From the NCBI RefSeq assembly GCF_000382365.1, contig NZ_KB908219.1:62001-126000 (forward strand): a DNA stretch of 64,000 nt, in the 5' to 3' direction. Shown here piece after piece: positions 18,060 to 26,831 of this stretch. Made by a program: the position numbers and the translations under genes. Every line of letters begins with the position of its first letter. Within the stretch, counting starts at the first letter, position 1. The DNA is from Pannonibacter phragmitetus DSM 14782 (GTDB lineage Bacteria; Pseudomonadota; Alphaproteobacteria; Rhizobiales; Stappiaceae). The notes under the pieces are model-generated. The model was not told where the DNA came from. It saw only the letters and a list, made by a program, of their open reading frames with translations, and searched no databases.

Positions 18060-19304
18060 ATGATTCGTATCAGCAGAACGCTGGCTCTGTGCACCACCGC
18101 CATCGGGATGATCTCTGTTGCTGGTCAGGCTTATGCGGGCGGCTTCGCGCTGCGTGAACAGAGCGCCTACTATCAGGGTATGTCCTTCGCCGGTAATGCA
18201 ACGACCGGCCCGTCGATCTCGTCCATGTTCTGGAACCCGGCGGCCATCACGGGCGCAGGCCTGGGCATTACCACCGAGTCCCACCATGCGCTGATTGCGC
18301 CCAAGGCAGAGATCAATCTCGATTCGACCTCGACGTTGCGCGCCTATGGCAACGGCGGCGACATCGCGTCCGATGCCTGGATCGGCTCCAGCTACACGGC
18401 TTACAACGTCAATGATCAGGTGTTCTTCGGCCTTGCCGTGAATGCGCCTTTCGGTCTTTCGACCAAGCCGGATGGCGGCGTGCCCTGGGCAGGCCAGATC
18501 TACAATGCTTCGTCCAAGGTCTTCTCGATCAACGCCAACCCGATGGTCGGCTACAAGGTGAATGACCAGCTCGCCTTTGGTGCCGGTGTGCAGGTGCAGT
18601 ACTTCAGCGTCCGTCTGCGCAGTGCAATGGACGCTTCACGGCGCCCCGCGTTGCTGACACTCGAAGGCGACAATATCGGGCTGGGTGTGACCGCCGGTGT
18701 CATCTACAAGCCTTTTGCGGGCACCGAACTGGGGCTTGGGTACAGATCCGGCGTGGCTCACCGCCTTGATGGCACTCTGACGATGGCGTCTGCTGTGCCG
18801 ATCAACGCTTCGCTCGTTACGCCCGATACGGTGACTTTCTCCGCCAAGCAGCGCGTAACGGACGCCTTCCGCGTCCTGGGCACCGTCGAGTGGTCCAACT
18901 GGAGCCGCCTGAAGGCACCGAAGGTGACTGCGCAGGCCAATGGCGCCACCATCACAACACTGAAGTTCAACTATAACGATGGCTGGTACGCGGCTCTCGG
19001 CGGCGAATATGACATCAATCAGAACCTGACCGTTCGCGCGGGTGCTGCCTACGAATGGTCGCCGATTGACGACAAGATCCGCACGGCCCGTCTGCCTGAC
19101 AATGACCGGATCTGGCTGAGTGCCGGTGCCAGCTACAAGGTGCTGGAAAACCTGTCCTTTGATCTGGGCTACACGCATATCATTGGCCGGGACACCAAGC
19201 TCGCGATGGTGCCGGGACATCAGGACTACGCAGGTGTGGTTCTGTCCGGCAAGGTTGATGCTTCGGTCAACATCGTCAGCGCAGCCATGCGCTACCGCTT
19301 CTGA
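18060..19304 (+). CDS. FadL/OmpP1-family outer-membrane transport protein
   Basis: Outer-membrane beta-barrel for uptake of long-chain fatty acids or other hydrophobic compounds, 414 residues. Sec signal peptide MIRISRTLALCTT...GQAYA is followed by GGFALREQSAYYQGMSFAGNAT and SSMFWNPAAITGA, the conserved N-terminal hatch with the NPA motif of FadL proteins. The C-terminus ends in aromatic AMRYRF, the usual barrel signature. GGAGG lies about 12 nt before the chosen ATG. With fadD in the same window it could supply imported fatty acids for activation; substrate is not proven. Confidence 0.9.
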   Translation: MIRISRTLALCTTAIGMISVAGQAYAGGFALREQSAYYQGMSFAGNATTGPSISSMFWNPAAITGAGLGITTESHHALIAPKAEINLDSTSTLRAYGNGGDIASDAWIGSSYTAYNVNDQVFFGLAVNAPFGLSTKPDGGVPWAGQIYNASSKVFSINANPMVGYKVNDQLAFGAGVQVQYFSVRLRSAMDASRRPALLTLEGDNIGLGVTAGVIYKPFAGTELGLGYRSGVAHRLDGTLTMASAVPINASLVTPDTVTFSAKQRVTDAFRVLGTVEWSNWSRLKAPKVTAQANGATITTLKFNYNDGWYAALGGEYDINQNLTVRAGAAYEWSPIDDKIRTARLPDNDRIWLSAGASYKVLENLSFDLGYTHIIGRDTKLAMVPGHQDYAGVVLSGKVDASVNIVSAAMRYRF

Positions 19305-19328
19305 GGGGTTCCTCAGGTGCAAGGTTTG

Positions 19329-19357
19329 CGGCCGGTGCCCCAGGGTGCCGGCCGTTT
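19329..19357 (+). terminator. Terminator after the FadL-type gene
   Basis: Stem CGGCCGG / CCGGCCG with partly paired inner bases, followed by TTTCCGTTTG; 24 nt past the stop codon. Confidence 0.6.
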
Positions 19358-19541
19358 CCGTTTGTGACACGAATGCCTGTCCCGGTCATTCACCGAACTG
19401 TCGTATTTGTGCGTAAATACCTTTTCCTGAATACTAAAATTCAACGTAAATCCTGCGGACTGCTTGTGAAAAACTTTGCTGTCATAATCCTGATACCTGA
19501 ATCGCGTCTAAGGGTGGCAAAGGTAATCGGGAGCGCCAGAC

Positions 19542-20345
19542 ATGACAGCTCTGCAGGAAGGCCGGCATTACCGGGCCTTGTTCATTTCAGATGTTCATCT
19601 TGGAACGCGCGGATGCCAGGCAGATCTTCTGCTCGACTTCCTGAAGTACAATGATGCCGAGACCGTGTATCTGGTCGGCGACATTGTTGACGGCTGGCGG
19701 CTGAAGCGTAGCTGGTACTGGCCGCAGGCGCATAACGACGTGATCCAGAAGATCCTGCGCAAGGCACGCAAGGGCGCGCGCATCTTCTACATTCCCGGCA
19801 ACCATGACGAATTCCTGCGCGACTTCCTGGGCACCCATTTCGGTGGTGTGGAAGTGGCGGACAGTGTCGTGCATACGGCAGCTGACGGGCGCGAGTATCT
19901 GGTCATCCATGGTGACCAGTTCGACGTGGTCATCCGTCATGCCAAGTGGCTCGCCTTCTTCGGTGACAAGGCCTATGTCACGGCGCTGGCGCTCAACACC
20001 GGCTTCAATCTCATGCGCCGCCGTCTTGGCCTGACTTACTGGTCGCTCTCCGCCTGGGCCAAGCTCAAGGTCAAGAATGCGGTGAACTTCATTGGCCGCT
20101 TCGAGGATGCGCTGTCCGATGAAGCCCGCCGGAAGGGCGTTCACGGGGTCATCTGTGGCCACATCCACCATGCCGCCAGCCATGATATCGACGGCATCCA
20201 CTACATCAACACCGGTGACTGGGTCGAAAGCTGCACGGCGGTTGCCGAGCATCACGACGGAACGTTCGAGGTTATCAGATGGGTGCAGCGTCCGGCCGAA
20301 CAGCAAGCGGAGGAGGGGATGGGGGAGCGGTCCGTCGCGGCATGA
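19542..20345 (+). CDS. LpxH-like metallophosphoesterase (UDP-2,3-diacylglucosamine diphosphatase family)
   Basis: 267-residue calcineurin-like phosphoesterase with the full metal-ligand set: FISDVHLG (about 15), VGDIVDGW (about 46), PGNHDE (about 85), HGDQFD (about 119) and CGHIHHA (about 202). The family hydrolyses UDP-2,3-diacylglucosamine in lipid A synthesis, and many alphaproteobacterial members are annotated so; a role on another glycolipid is possible. GGGAG precedes the ATG. The stop overlaps the next start (ATGA), coupling it to a glycosyltransferase, which supports envelope glycolipid metabolism. Confidence 0.85.
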   Translation: MTALQEGRHYRALFISDVHLGTRGCQADLLLDFLKYNDAETVYLVGDIVDGWRLKRSWYWPQAHNDVIQKILRKARKGARIFYIPGNHDEFLRDFLGTHFGGVEVADSVVHTAADGREYLVIHGDQFDVVIRHAKWLAFFGDKAYVTALALNTGFNLMRRRLGLTYWSLSAWAKLKVKNAVNFIGRFEDALSDEARRKGVHGVICGHIHHAASHDIDGIHYINTGDWVESCTAVAEHHDGTFEVIRWVQRPAEQQAEEGMGERSVAA

Positions 20346-21382
20346 CATCCATTCTCATCGTCACAGACGCCTGGCATCCGCAGATCAATGGTGTGGTCCG
20401 TTCTCTGGAACTGACAGCCAACCAGTTGATGCGCATGGGTCTGCGCGTTGAATTTCTGACGCCCCAACTCTTCCGCACCCTGCCATGCCCGACCTATCCG
20501 GAAATCCGTCTGTCGCTGACCACCCGCGCACGCGTGGCGGCGATTATGGACCGGTTTGCCTGTGACCATTTGCACATTGCCACAGAAGGCCCCTTGGGGC
20601 TGATGGCGCGATCGGTAGCGCTGAAGCAGGGCCAGGTCTTCACAACGAGCTATCACACGCGCTTTCCGGAATATCTGGCGGCGCGCCTGCCGGTGCCCGT
20701 GTCTGTCACCTACAGGTGGCTGCGGCGCTTCCACAATGCCGGGCAGGGCTGCATGGTGGCGACCGGCAGCCTTGAAAGGGATCTGGCCGGGCGTGGCTTC
20801 ACCCATCTGATGCGCTGGTCGCGCGGCGTGGATGCCGATCTTTTCCGCCCCTATGAGGGCTCCGTCCTGCCTCCGGATCTGCCGCGCCCCATCTTCATGA
20901 ATGTGGGCCGGGTGGCGGTGGAGAAGAACATCGAAGCCTTTCTTGAGCTGGACCTGCCCGGCAGCAAGGTGGTTGTGGGCGGTGGCCCTCAGCTCGAATC
21001 CATGCGCAAGGCCTATCCCGATGTGCTCTTTACGGGGCCGAAGACGGGAGAAGATCTGGCGCGGACCTATGCTTCGGCGGATGTGTTCGTGTTTCCCTCG
21101 CTGACCGATACCTTCGGCAACGTGCTGCTGGAGGCGCTGGCCTGCGGGGTTCCTGTGGCGGCCTATCCGGTGATGGGGCCACTTGATGTGATCGGTGACA
21201 GCGGGGCAGGGGTGCTGGATGAGGATCTGCGGGCAGCGGCGCTGGCCGCACTCGACATTCCCCGCAGCTATTGCCGCCAGATGGCTCTCGGCTTCAGCTG
21301 GGAGGCCAGTTCCCGCCAGTTTCTCGACAATGCCATCGCCGCCTATGGGCTGCCTGCAGAGCCGCAGCCGCAGGCCGCCTGA
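20342..21382 (+). CDS. GT4-family glycosyltransferase
   Basis: 346-residue GT-B enzyme. N-terminal ILIVTDAWHPQINGVVRSLE is typical of GDP-mannose- or UDP-sugar-dependent transferases that act on lipid acceptors (MgtA/PimB/SqdX group). The C-terminal nucleotide-binding domain begins with NVGRVAVEKNIEAFLEL and contains the E-x7-E element in PSLTDTFGNVLLEALACGVPV. It is translationally coupled to the LpxH-like gene by a 4-nt overlap. Donor and acceptor cannot be read from sequence. Confidence 0.88.
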   Translation: MTSILIVTDAWHPQINGVVRSLELTANQLMRMGLRVEFLTPQLFRTLPCPTYPEIRLSLTTRARVAAIMDRFACDHLHIATEGPLGLMARSVALKQGQVFTTSYHTRFPEYLAARLPVPVSVTYRWLRRFHNAGQGCMVATGSLERDLAGRGFTHLMRWSRGVDADLFRPYEGSVLPPDLPRPIFMNVGRVAVEKNIEAFLELDLPGSKVVVGGGPQLESMRKAYPDVLFTGPKTGEDLARTYASADVFVFPSLTDTFGNVLLEALACGVPVAAYPVMGPLDVIGDSGAGVLDEDLRAAALAALDIPRSYCRQMALGFSWEASSRQFLDNAIAAYGLPAEPQPQAA

Positions 21383-21481
21383 GCCTGTCCCAGCGTGAAT
21401 TGCCACGGTGACAAGCCTTTCGTTGCCGGGCAGGCAAGGCGTTGGTAGGTCTTGGGAAAGCCAATATTCCGGAGACTGGCC

Positions 21482-22459
21482 ATGCATGGCACCCTCTCGC
21501 TTGATGATGTCAAAGCCGCAGCCCTGCGGCTGCAGGGACAGGCGTTTGAAACGCCGCTGCTGTCTTTCCGCGTGCTCGATGAGGCTGCCGGGCGGAAGAT
21601 CTTCCTGAAGCCGGAAAACCTGCAGCGTACCGGCTCCTTCAAGTTCCGCGGTGCCTTCAACCGCCTGTCGCAGATCCCGGAAGGCGAGCGGCCTGCGGGC
21701 GTCGTCGCTTGCTCTTCCGGCAATCACGCGCAAGGGGTGGCAGAGGCGGCGCGCATTCTCGGCATGCCTGCCGTCATCGTCATGCCGGAGGATGCACCGT
21801 CCATCAAGCTGAAGCGGACGGCGGAGATGGGGGCGCGTGTCGTGACCTACAAGCGCGGCATCGAAGACCGGATCGCCATCGCCAAGGCGATCTGCGAGGA
21901 AAACGGCGCCACCTTTGTTCACCCTTATGATGACAGGGGCGTCATTGCCGGTCAGGGAACGATTGGCCTTGAGATCGTCCGTCAGGCGGGTGAGCTTGGC
22001 CTTGCTGTCGAAGCTGTCGCGGCCTGCACCGGCGGCGGCGGGCTCACCAGCGGCGTGGCGCTGGGGCTGGAGGCGGACCTGCCGGAGGCGGTGGTCTATA
22101 CCTGCGAACCGGCAGGCTTTGATGACTATGCCCGCTCGCTTGCCAGCGGGCGGCGCGAGGTGAATGCCAGCGGCTCCGGCTCGGTCTGCGACGCGATCCT
22201 CACCGAAAGCCCGGGCGAACTCTCCTTCGAGGTTCTGACCCGGCGCAAGGCGCGCGGGCTGGTGGTGAGCGATGACGAGGCGCTGGCCGCCGTTGCCTTT
22301 GCCTTCCGCGAGCTCAAGCTGGTGGTGGAGCCGGGCGGTGCCGTGGCGCTTGCATCCGTTCTCTTCGGCAAGATGCCGGCCGGAAACGGCCCGGCGGTGG
22401 CCATCCTGTCCGGAGGCAACATCGATCCGGAAACGCTTGCAAGGGCGCTGGCGATCTGA
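21482..22459 (+). CDS. Threonine/serine dehydratase (PLP-dependent)
   Basis: 325-residue fold-type II PLP enzyme. The PLP lysine is in RTGSFKFRGAFNRL (about 50); the phosphate-coordinating and substrate loop is SSGNHAQGVAEAA; the glycine-rich cofactor loop is CTGGGGLTSGVALG. There is no C-terminal ACT regulatory domain, so it is of the catabolic (TdcB-like) or racemase/dehydratase type, making 2-oxobutyrate or pyruvate plus ammonia. The start at 21482 follows GGAGA; an in-frame ATG at 21452 is less likely. Single-gene unit closed by a strong terminator. Confidence 0.88.
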   Translation: MHGTLSLDDVKAAALRLQGQAFETPLLSFRVLDEAAGRKIFLKPENLQRTGSFKFRGAFNRLSQIPEGERPAGVVACSSGNHAQGVAEAARILGMPAVIVMPEDAPSIKLKRTAEMGARVVTYKRGIEDRIAIAKAICEENGATFVHPYDDRGVIAGQGTIGLEIVRQAGELGLAVEAVAACTGGGGLTSGVALGLEADLPEAVVYTCEPAGFDDYARSLASGRREVNASGSGSVCDAILTESPGELSFEVLTRRKARGLVVSDDEALAAVAFAFRELKLVVEPGGAVALASVLFGKMPAGNGPAVAILSGGNIDPETLARALAI

Positions 22460-22488
22460 ATCTGGCTGCTTGAAATTCACTCGCAAGC

Positions 22489-22524
22489 AAAAGCCCCGGC
22501 AGCCGCATCTGCCGGGGCTTTCTG
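22489..22524. terminator. Bidirectional terminator between convergent genes
   Basis: Hairpin AAAGCCCCGGCA / TGCCGGGGCTTT with an 8-nt loop, flanked by A and T runs so that it works for both the dehydratase (+) and the aldehyde dehydrogenase (-). Confidence 0.88.
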
Positions 22525-22535
22525 TGGTTAGGACC

Positions 22536-23927
22536 TCAGAAGCGCGCGTCGATGTCCACGACGCCAATCAGCTTGTGGTTCACGAATTCCTTGAGGCCAA
22601 GGCCCAGAAGCTCGCGGCCATAGCCGGAGCGGCCGATGCCGCCAAAGGGCAGGTCTGCCTCCACCTTGGTCGGGTGGTTGATATAGACCATGCCGGTGGC
22701 AATCTGCCGGGCCACTTCCACGCCATGGGCAGTGTCGCTGGTGAAGACCGAGCCGCCGAGGCCGAAGGGCGAGTCATTTGCGATGCGGATCGCGTCAGCC
22801 TCATCCCGGGCGCGGAAGATCATGGAGACAGGGCCAAAGAATTCCCAATAGCGGGCCGGGTTGTCCTCGCCGATTTCCGTCAGGATCACCGGCTGCACGA
22901 AGGCACCCTGATTGGGAACCGGCGGGCCAACCTCTTCCGCCTTGGCGCCATGGGAAATGGCTTCCTTGACCTTCTCCCTGATTTCATCAGCAGCACCTTG
23001 CGAGGACAGAGGGGCCAGCGTTGTCTGCGCATCGAAAGGGTCGCCTGCTTTCAGCGCCGCAACACCTTCGCGGTAGCGGGACAGGAATTCGTCGTAGATC
23101 TCGTCCACGACGATCATGCGTTTCGACGACACGCAGACCTGGCCACCATTCCAGTGGCGTCCGAAGACGGCCCAGCGGACGGTTTTTTCAAGGTCGGCAT
23201 CGGCCAGCACGATAAAGGCATCGGCGCCGCCCAGTTCCATCGTGGATTTCTTCAGGGCCTTGCCGGCCTGTGCGGCCACAATCGCGCCAGCGCCTTCCGA
23301 GCCTGTCAGGGCGACGCCATGGACGCGCGGGTCGTTGATGATCATCTCCACCTGCGAGCGGGTGGCATAGAGATTGGTGAAGGCGCCGTCCGGCAGGCCT
23401 GCCTCACGCATCAGGCGCTCAAAGGCAGCTGCGCTCTGGGGCACGTTGGACGCATGCTTCAGCAGGATGGTGTTTCCGGCGGACAGCTGCGGCGCGATGA
23501 TACGGGCGATCTGGTAATAGGGGAAGTTCCAGGGCTCGATTGCCAGCAGCACGCCAAGGGGCTCGCAGACGAGCATCGCCTCGCCTTCGGCCGGATCGGC
23601 CACCTCCAGTTTCTCCGGCTGCAGCAGGCGTTCCGCATTCTGGACGTAATATTCGAAGATCTTTGCCGAAAGCTCGACCTCTGCCTTGGCTTCGGTGAAG
23701 AGCTTGCCCATTTCAAGCGTCAGCAGCCGTGCATAGTCATCAACGCTGGCGCGCAGAAGATCCGCTGCCTTTTGCAGGATCTTGCCGCGCTCCGGGAAGG
23801 AGAGTGTGCGCCAGCCAAGAAAGGCTTCGTGCGCCCTGGTGATGGCAACCGAAACCTCTGCATCCGTTGCCTCGGGGAATGTCTGCAACACTTCACCCGT
23901 GTAAGGGTTTTGCGTCTTGTAGGCCAT
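22536..23927 (-). CDS. NAD(P)-dependent succinate-semialdehyde dehydrogenase (Sad/YneI-like)
   Basis: 463-residue aldehyde dehydrogenase. Catalytic elements: VLLAIEPWNFPYYQIARI (about 125), STMELGGADAFIVL with the general-base glutamate, and GGQVCVSSKRMIV with the nucleophilic cysteine; the C-terminal PFGGIGRSGYGRELL is also standard. Length and the EPWNFPYYQIAR segment match the Sad/YneI group that oxidises succinate semialdehyde, so a 4-aminobutyrate role is likely. A perfect FNR-type box lies 207 nt upstream of the start. Confidence 0.85.
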   Translation of the reverse strand: MAYKTQNPYTGEVLQTFPEATDAEVSVAITRAHEAFLGWRTLSFPERGKILQKAADLLRASVDDYARLLTLEMGKLFTEAKAEVELSAKIFEYYVQNAERLLQPEKLEVADPAEGEAMLVCEPLGVLLAIEPWNFPYYQIARIIAPQLSAGNTILLKHASNVPQSAAAFERLMREAGLPDGAFTNLYATRSQVEMIINDPRVHGVALTGSEGAGAIVAAQAGKALKKSTMELGGADAFIVLADADLEKTVRWAVFGRHWNGGQVCVSSKRMIVVDEIYDEFLSRYREGVAALKAGDPFDAQTTLAPLSSQGAADEIREKVKEAISHGAKAEEVGPPVPNQGAFVQPVILTEIGEDNPARYWEFFGPVSMIFRARDEADAIRIANDSPFGLGGSVFTSDTAHGVEVARQIATGMVYINHPTKVEADLPFGGIGRSGYGRELLGLGLKEFVNHKLIGVVDIDARF

Positions 23928-24133
23928 GCCGTCTCTCCAAGAAAAAAGGAATTCGAATTTCTGGGGCGCAATTTTCGTCTGGAGGCAGCTGTCAGGTGTT
24001 CATGTACCTTGTTGATTGTCTGAACGTTATTTTTTGAACCCTGCTTGCAGCATATTTGGGAGGAACATGCTGCACATGGCTGCCTGAATGTTGCGCTTGA
24101 GAAAAAGCTAAGGGAATACAGGGGCAGCGGGCC

Positions 24134-24147
24134 TTGATGCGGATCAA
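24134..24147. promoter_or_regulatory. FNR/FixK-type box
   Basis: TTGAT-GCGG-ATCAA, a perfect match to the TTGAT-N4-ATCAA consensus of the Crp/Fnr-type oxygen regulators (FnrL, FixK, NnrR). It lies 207 nt upstream of the minus-strand aldehyde dehydrogenase. Confidence 0.5.
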
Positions 24148-24180
24148 TTAAGCATTTGTGCGGAGGTGCTTGAAACGAAA

Positions 24181-24212
24181 GAGCCCCCGGGTTTGGGACC
24201 GGGGGCTCGAGA
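24181..24212 (-). terminator. Terminator of the cheZ-like gene
   Basis: Stem GAGCCCCCGG / CCGGGGGCTC with a short G/T-rich loop, just downstream of the minus-strand stop; the minus-strand 3' side continues TTTCGTTTC. Confidence 0.7.
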
Positions 24213-24252
24213 GGCTGCAGCGCGCCTTGTTCTGTCCGTCAGGGTTTCTGTT

Positions 24253-25407
24253 TCAGCTGAACAGGGCCTGACGCTCACTTTCGGTCAGCATGGCAAGCGG
24301 ATCTTCGTCCTCGGAGAATTCCTCGGCAGCTTCCCACTCGGCATCTGCCTGGGTCTCTTCTGCCGGGGCTTCATCGCCGCCGCCCATGTCGAACAGCTTG
24401 GCGATATCGTCTTCGCCCATTTCCTGTTCCGGATCATCAAAGCCCGCTTCTCCGGCAAACGCCTCGTCCGTCTGTTCGAAGATGGCGTCGATGGTGGCTG
24501 CATCCAGCTGATCCATGTCCTGGTCATCACTGGCTGCAACCGGTGCAGGGGCAGGGGCCGCCGCCTTGGCCGGAGCCGCCGCCTTGGCCGGAGCCGCAGC
24601 GGGCTTTGCTGCGGGCTGCGGCGCCGGCGCAGCGGCTGCCGGCGCAGTGGCTTCGCCACCAAACTCGACGCTGAAGAAGCTGCTGTTCTGGGCCGATGCA
24701 GCATCGCCCATCATGTCGTCAACGAAGGACTGGCTGACGCCCTTGCCGGCAAGCTGGGGGCCATTGAGAAGATGTGCATCCGGGCGGGTATCGACCGGTC
24801 CCTCGGCATCGTCAGCTTCCACATCCTCGATACCCCAGATGCCGATCATCAGGTTGATGCGGCTCTCGAGGTAGCGCAGCACATGCACCACCTTCTGGGT
24901 GCGCTGGCCGGTGAGATCCTGGAAGGAGCAGGCCATGAAGATTTCGGTGGCCTTGGCGTCGATATCGTCGCACACCGCTTCGTCCGCGCCGTTTTCGCGC
25001 AGGGTCCAGGCATATTCCTGAATCTTTTCCGCAGCGTTCAGGATGTCCTGCGTCGCGCCTTCCGTCTGCGTGATGATCGCATCCAGCTCGTGCGAGGCAT
25101 CCGTGAAACGGTTGCTCTCCTCGTCTTCCTTCTTGATGTTGGAAATCTCGCGCTTGGTGCGCTCGATCGCCTCATGCATGTCGGCAATGTCGAGACGGAT
25201 GCGGTTGAGATCGGGAACGCTGCGTTCCCGGCGCATCATCTTCTCAAGCCGGGCAATGGCATCAAGAATGGAATTTGTTTCGGAGCTGCGGTGGCGGCGC
25301 AGATATTCGGACAGAAAGCGGCGGCCGCGATCCGATTCCGAAAGGGTCTGCTCCAGTGTGTGATACTCGTGATCCGGTATCAGGACTGGCGGTTCGGTTT
25401 CTGCCAT
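24253..25407 (-). CDS. CheZ-like phosphatase with long acidic/Ala-Pro tail
   Basis: 384 residues. The N-terminal 220 residues are helical (EKMMRRERSVPDLNRIRLDIADMHEAIERTKREI) and contain ACSFQDLTGQRTQKVVHVL near residue 183, the catalytic QDLTGQ element of CheZ phosphatases that dephosphorylate CheY-P. After it comes an Ala/Pro-rich spacer (APAAAAPAPQPAAKP and on) and a very acidic C-terminus ending LAMLTESERQALFS. Start at 25407 (MAETEPPVLIP) is chosen because the upstream ATG at 25488 would cover the promoter. It stands alone, away from the flagellar cluster at 53-64 kb, and no che genes are near. Confidence 0.82.
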   Translation of the reverse strand: MAETEPPVLIPDHEYHTLEQTLSESDRGRRFLSEYLRRHRSSETNSILDAIARLEKMMRRERSVPDLNRIRLDIADMHEAIERTKREISNIKKEDEESNRFTDASHELDAIITQTEGATQDILNAAEKIQEYAWTLRENGADEAVCDDIDAKATEIFMACSFQDLTGQRTQKVVHVLRYLESRINLMIGIWGIEDVEADDAEGPVDTRPDAHLLNGPQLAGKGVSQSFVDDMMGDAASAQNSSFFSVEFGGEATAPAAAAPAPQPAAKPAAAPAKAAAPAKAAAPAPAPVAASDDQDMDQLDAATIDAIFEQTDEAFAGEAGFDDPEQEMGEDDIAKLFDMGGGDEAPAEETQADAEWEAAEEFSEDEDPLAMLTESERQALFS

Positions 25408-25440
25408 CGTATCGTCTCGGCGTCCTATTCGCTGCAGCGG

Positions 25441-25457
25441 ACATTCGATTCGAATGT
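25441..25457. promoter_or_regulatory. Perfect 17-bp palindrome upstream of the cheZ-like gene
   Basis: ACATTCGA-T-TCGAATGT, 34 nt before the start of the minus-strand gene and in the divergent region shared with the MFS gene. A likely operator for a dimeric regulator; no family is recognised. Confidence 0.45.
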
Positions 25458-25528
25458 TCCTCCAACTCATGCGGTATAGTAGGCCCAAGAAGTTAACATC
25501 CCTTTAGGCCGTCAAGGTTTGATCCTCC

Positions 25529-26707
25529 ATGAAGATGTTCCAAGTTGGGCTCGCCCCCAGGGTGAGTGCTCTCTATGGTGTCAATTTTGTCGGTACGGGG
25601 TTATTTCTCCCATTTTTTCCGATCATTCTTGCAAATAGATCATACTCAGTCACAGAAGTCTCATTTGCTCTCGCAATTGGCACCTACGCAAAGATTGCAG
25701 CTTCTCCGTTTCTGACAGGGCTCTCCGACAAGACTGGCCTGCGCCGTCTTTCGATCTGCTTTTACTCTTTGATGGGTATGGCTTTTCTTGCGCTATTTGC
25801 CTTTACGTCAAGTTATCTTCTGGCGGTGGTTGCAGTGATGGGGCTGATGGTCTGCTGGGCGCCGATTGTGCCGCTGGCAGATGGATATGCGCTGGATGTC
25901 GTGCGCCAGACCGGCGCCCCTTATGGGCGCATGCGCCTTTGGGGTTCTGCGGCTTTCGTGGCGGGCACTGTTCTTGCCGGATGGCTGATGATGCCGCACA
26001 CGGAGATGCCCTATCTTGCCGGTATCCTCGGCTCGATGGTGGCAACCGTGCTGGTCGCCGGGACGCTGCCCCCCATGCGCAATCCCGAGCGTGAAGCCTC
26101 CGAGGCTGTCCATGCGGCAGACAAAAAGCCCGCCGTTTTCCGCGAGCGCTGGTTTCTGGCGCTGGTCACGCTCATCGGCCTCTCGCAGGCGGCGCACTCG
26201 GCTTATTACGCCTTTTCAACGATTTACTGGACCAAGACAGGTGTTCCGGAGCATTGGATGGGGCCGCTGTGGTCCGTCGGCGTGACGGCGGAGATCCTGC
26301 TCTTCCTGTTTGCGGCAAGGCTTCCGGCCTGGCTGACGCCCATGCGCCTGATCATCATCGGAACCGCAGGCTCGGTGCTTCGCTGGGCGCTGTTTACCCA
26401 TGTGCAGGACCCGGCCTTCATCGTGCCGATGCAGACCCTGCATGGTCTCTCCTTTGGCGCGGTGCATCTGGGAGGCGTTGCGCTGATTGCGCAGGCCGTG
26501 CCCATGCGCTGGTCTGCGACAGGGCAGAGCCTGATGGCAACGTCCACCGGCTTCCTGACGGCGACAGCCACATGGTTCAGTGGGCCGCTTTATGCGGCAG
26601 CGCCTGCTTTTGCCTTCTACGCCATGTCGGCGATGGCGGCGGCGGCCCTGACCGGGCTCCTGTTCCTAGCCCGCCACCCTGGCTGTCAGGCACGGGCGGC
26701 GGACTGA
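25529..26707 (+). CDS. MFS transporter (MFS_1-like / HcaT-type)
   Basis: 392-residue, about 12-helix permease with the conserved loop FLTGLSDKTGLRRLSICFY between helices 2 and 3 and a second-half repeat around AVPMRWSATGQSLMATSTGFL, as in the 3-phenylpropionate/nucleoside-type MFS_1-like carriers. Substrate unknown. The first 250 bp are clearly less GC-rich than the remainder. The ATG at 25529 or the one at 25535 may be used. Its stop codon is the first triplet of repeat copy B. Confidence 0.85.
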   Translation: MKMFQVGLAPRVSALYGVNFVGTGLFLPFFPIILANRSYSVTEVSFALAIGTYAKIAASPFLTGLSDKTGLRRLSICFYSLMGMAFLALFAFTSSYLLAVVAVMGLMVCWAPIVPLADGYALDVVRQTGAPYGRMRLWGSAAFVAGTVLAGWLMMPHTEMPYLAGILGSMVATVLVAGTLPPMRNPEREASEAVHAADKKPAVFRERWFLALVTLIGLSQAAHSAYYAFSTIYWTKTGVPEHWMGPLWSVGVTAEILLFLFAARLPAWLTPMRLIIIGTAGSVLRWALFTHVQDPAFIVPMQTLHGLSFGAVHLGGVALIAQAVPMRWSATGQSLMATSTGFLTATATWFSGPLYAAAPAFAFYAMSAMAAAALTGLLFLARHPGCQARAAD

Positions 26708-26810
26708 TACCAATACTCGATGAGCTTTTCTCATCGAGCATTGGTTAAGCCCGGGCGGCGCTTGAGCATTCTCAAGGCGTGATGCGTCAGCATCGAAAGC
26801 CTTGGTATGA
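26705..26810 (-). repeat. 106-bp palindromic intergenic element, copy B
   Basis: Begins TGATACCAA on the MFS stop codon and ends TTGGTATGA. It carries the hairpin CCAATACTCGATGAG / CTCATCGAGCATTGG, a TTGAG/CTCAA hairpin and a GATGC/GCATC hairpin. Its reverse complement aligns with copy A nearly throughout. Confidence 0.85.
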
Positions 26811-26831
26811 AACGCTTCGGTTCGTGGGGCC

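Larger units (their letters stand above)
23928..24252. other. 325-bp gap between aldehyde dehydrogenase and cheZ-like gene
   Basis: No ORF with family features. It contains the palindrome AATTCGAATT close to the aldehyde dehydrogenase start, an FNR-type box (24134-24147) and the terminator of the cheZ-like gene (24181-24212). Confidence 0.7.

Noticed and set aside
20252-22567. Minus-strand open frame of 771 codons over the glycosyltransferase and dehydratase genes
   Set aside because: Spans two real genes and a terminator; composition typical of a shadow frame.
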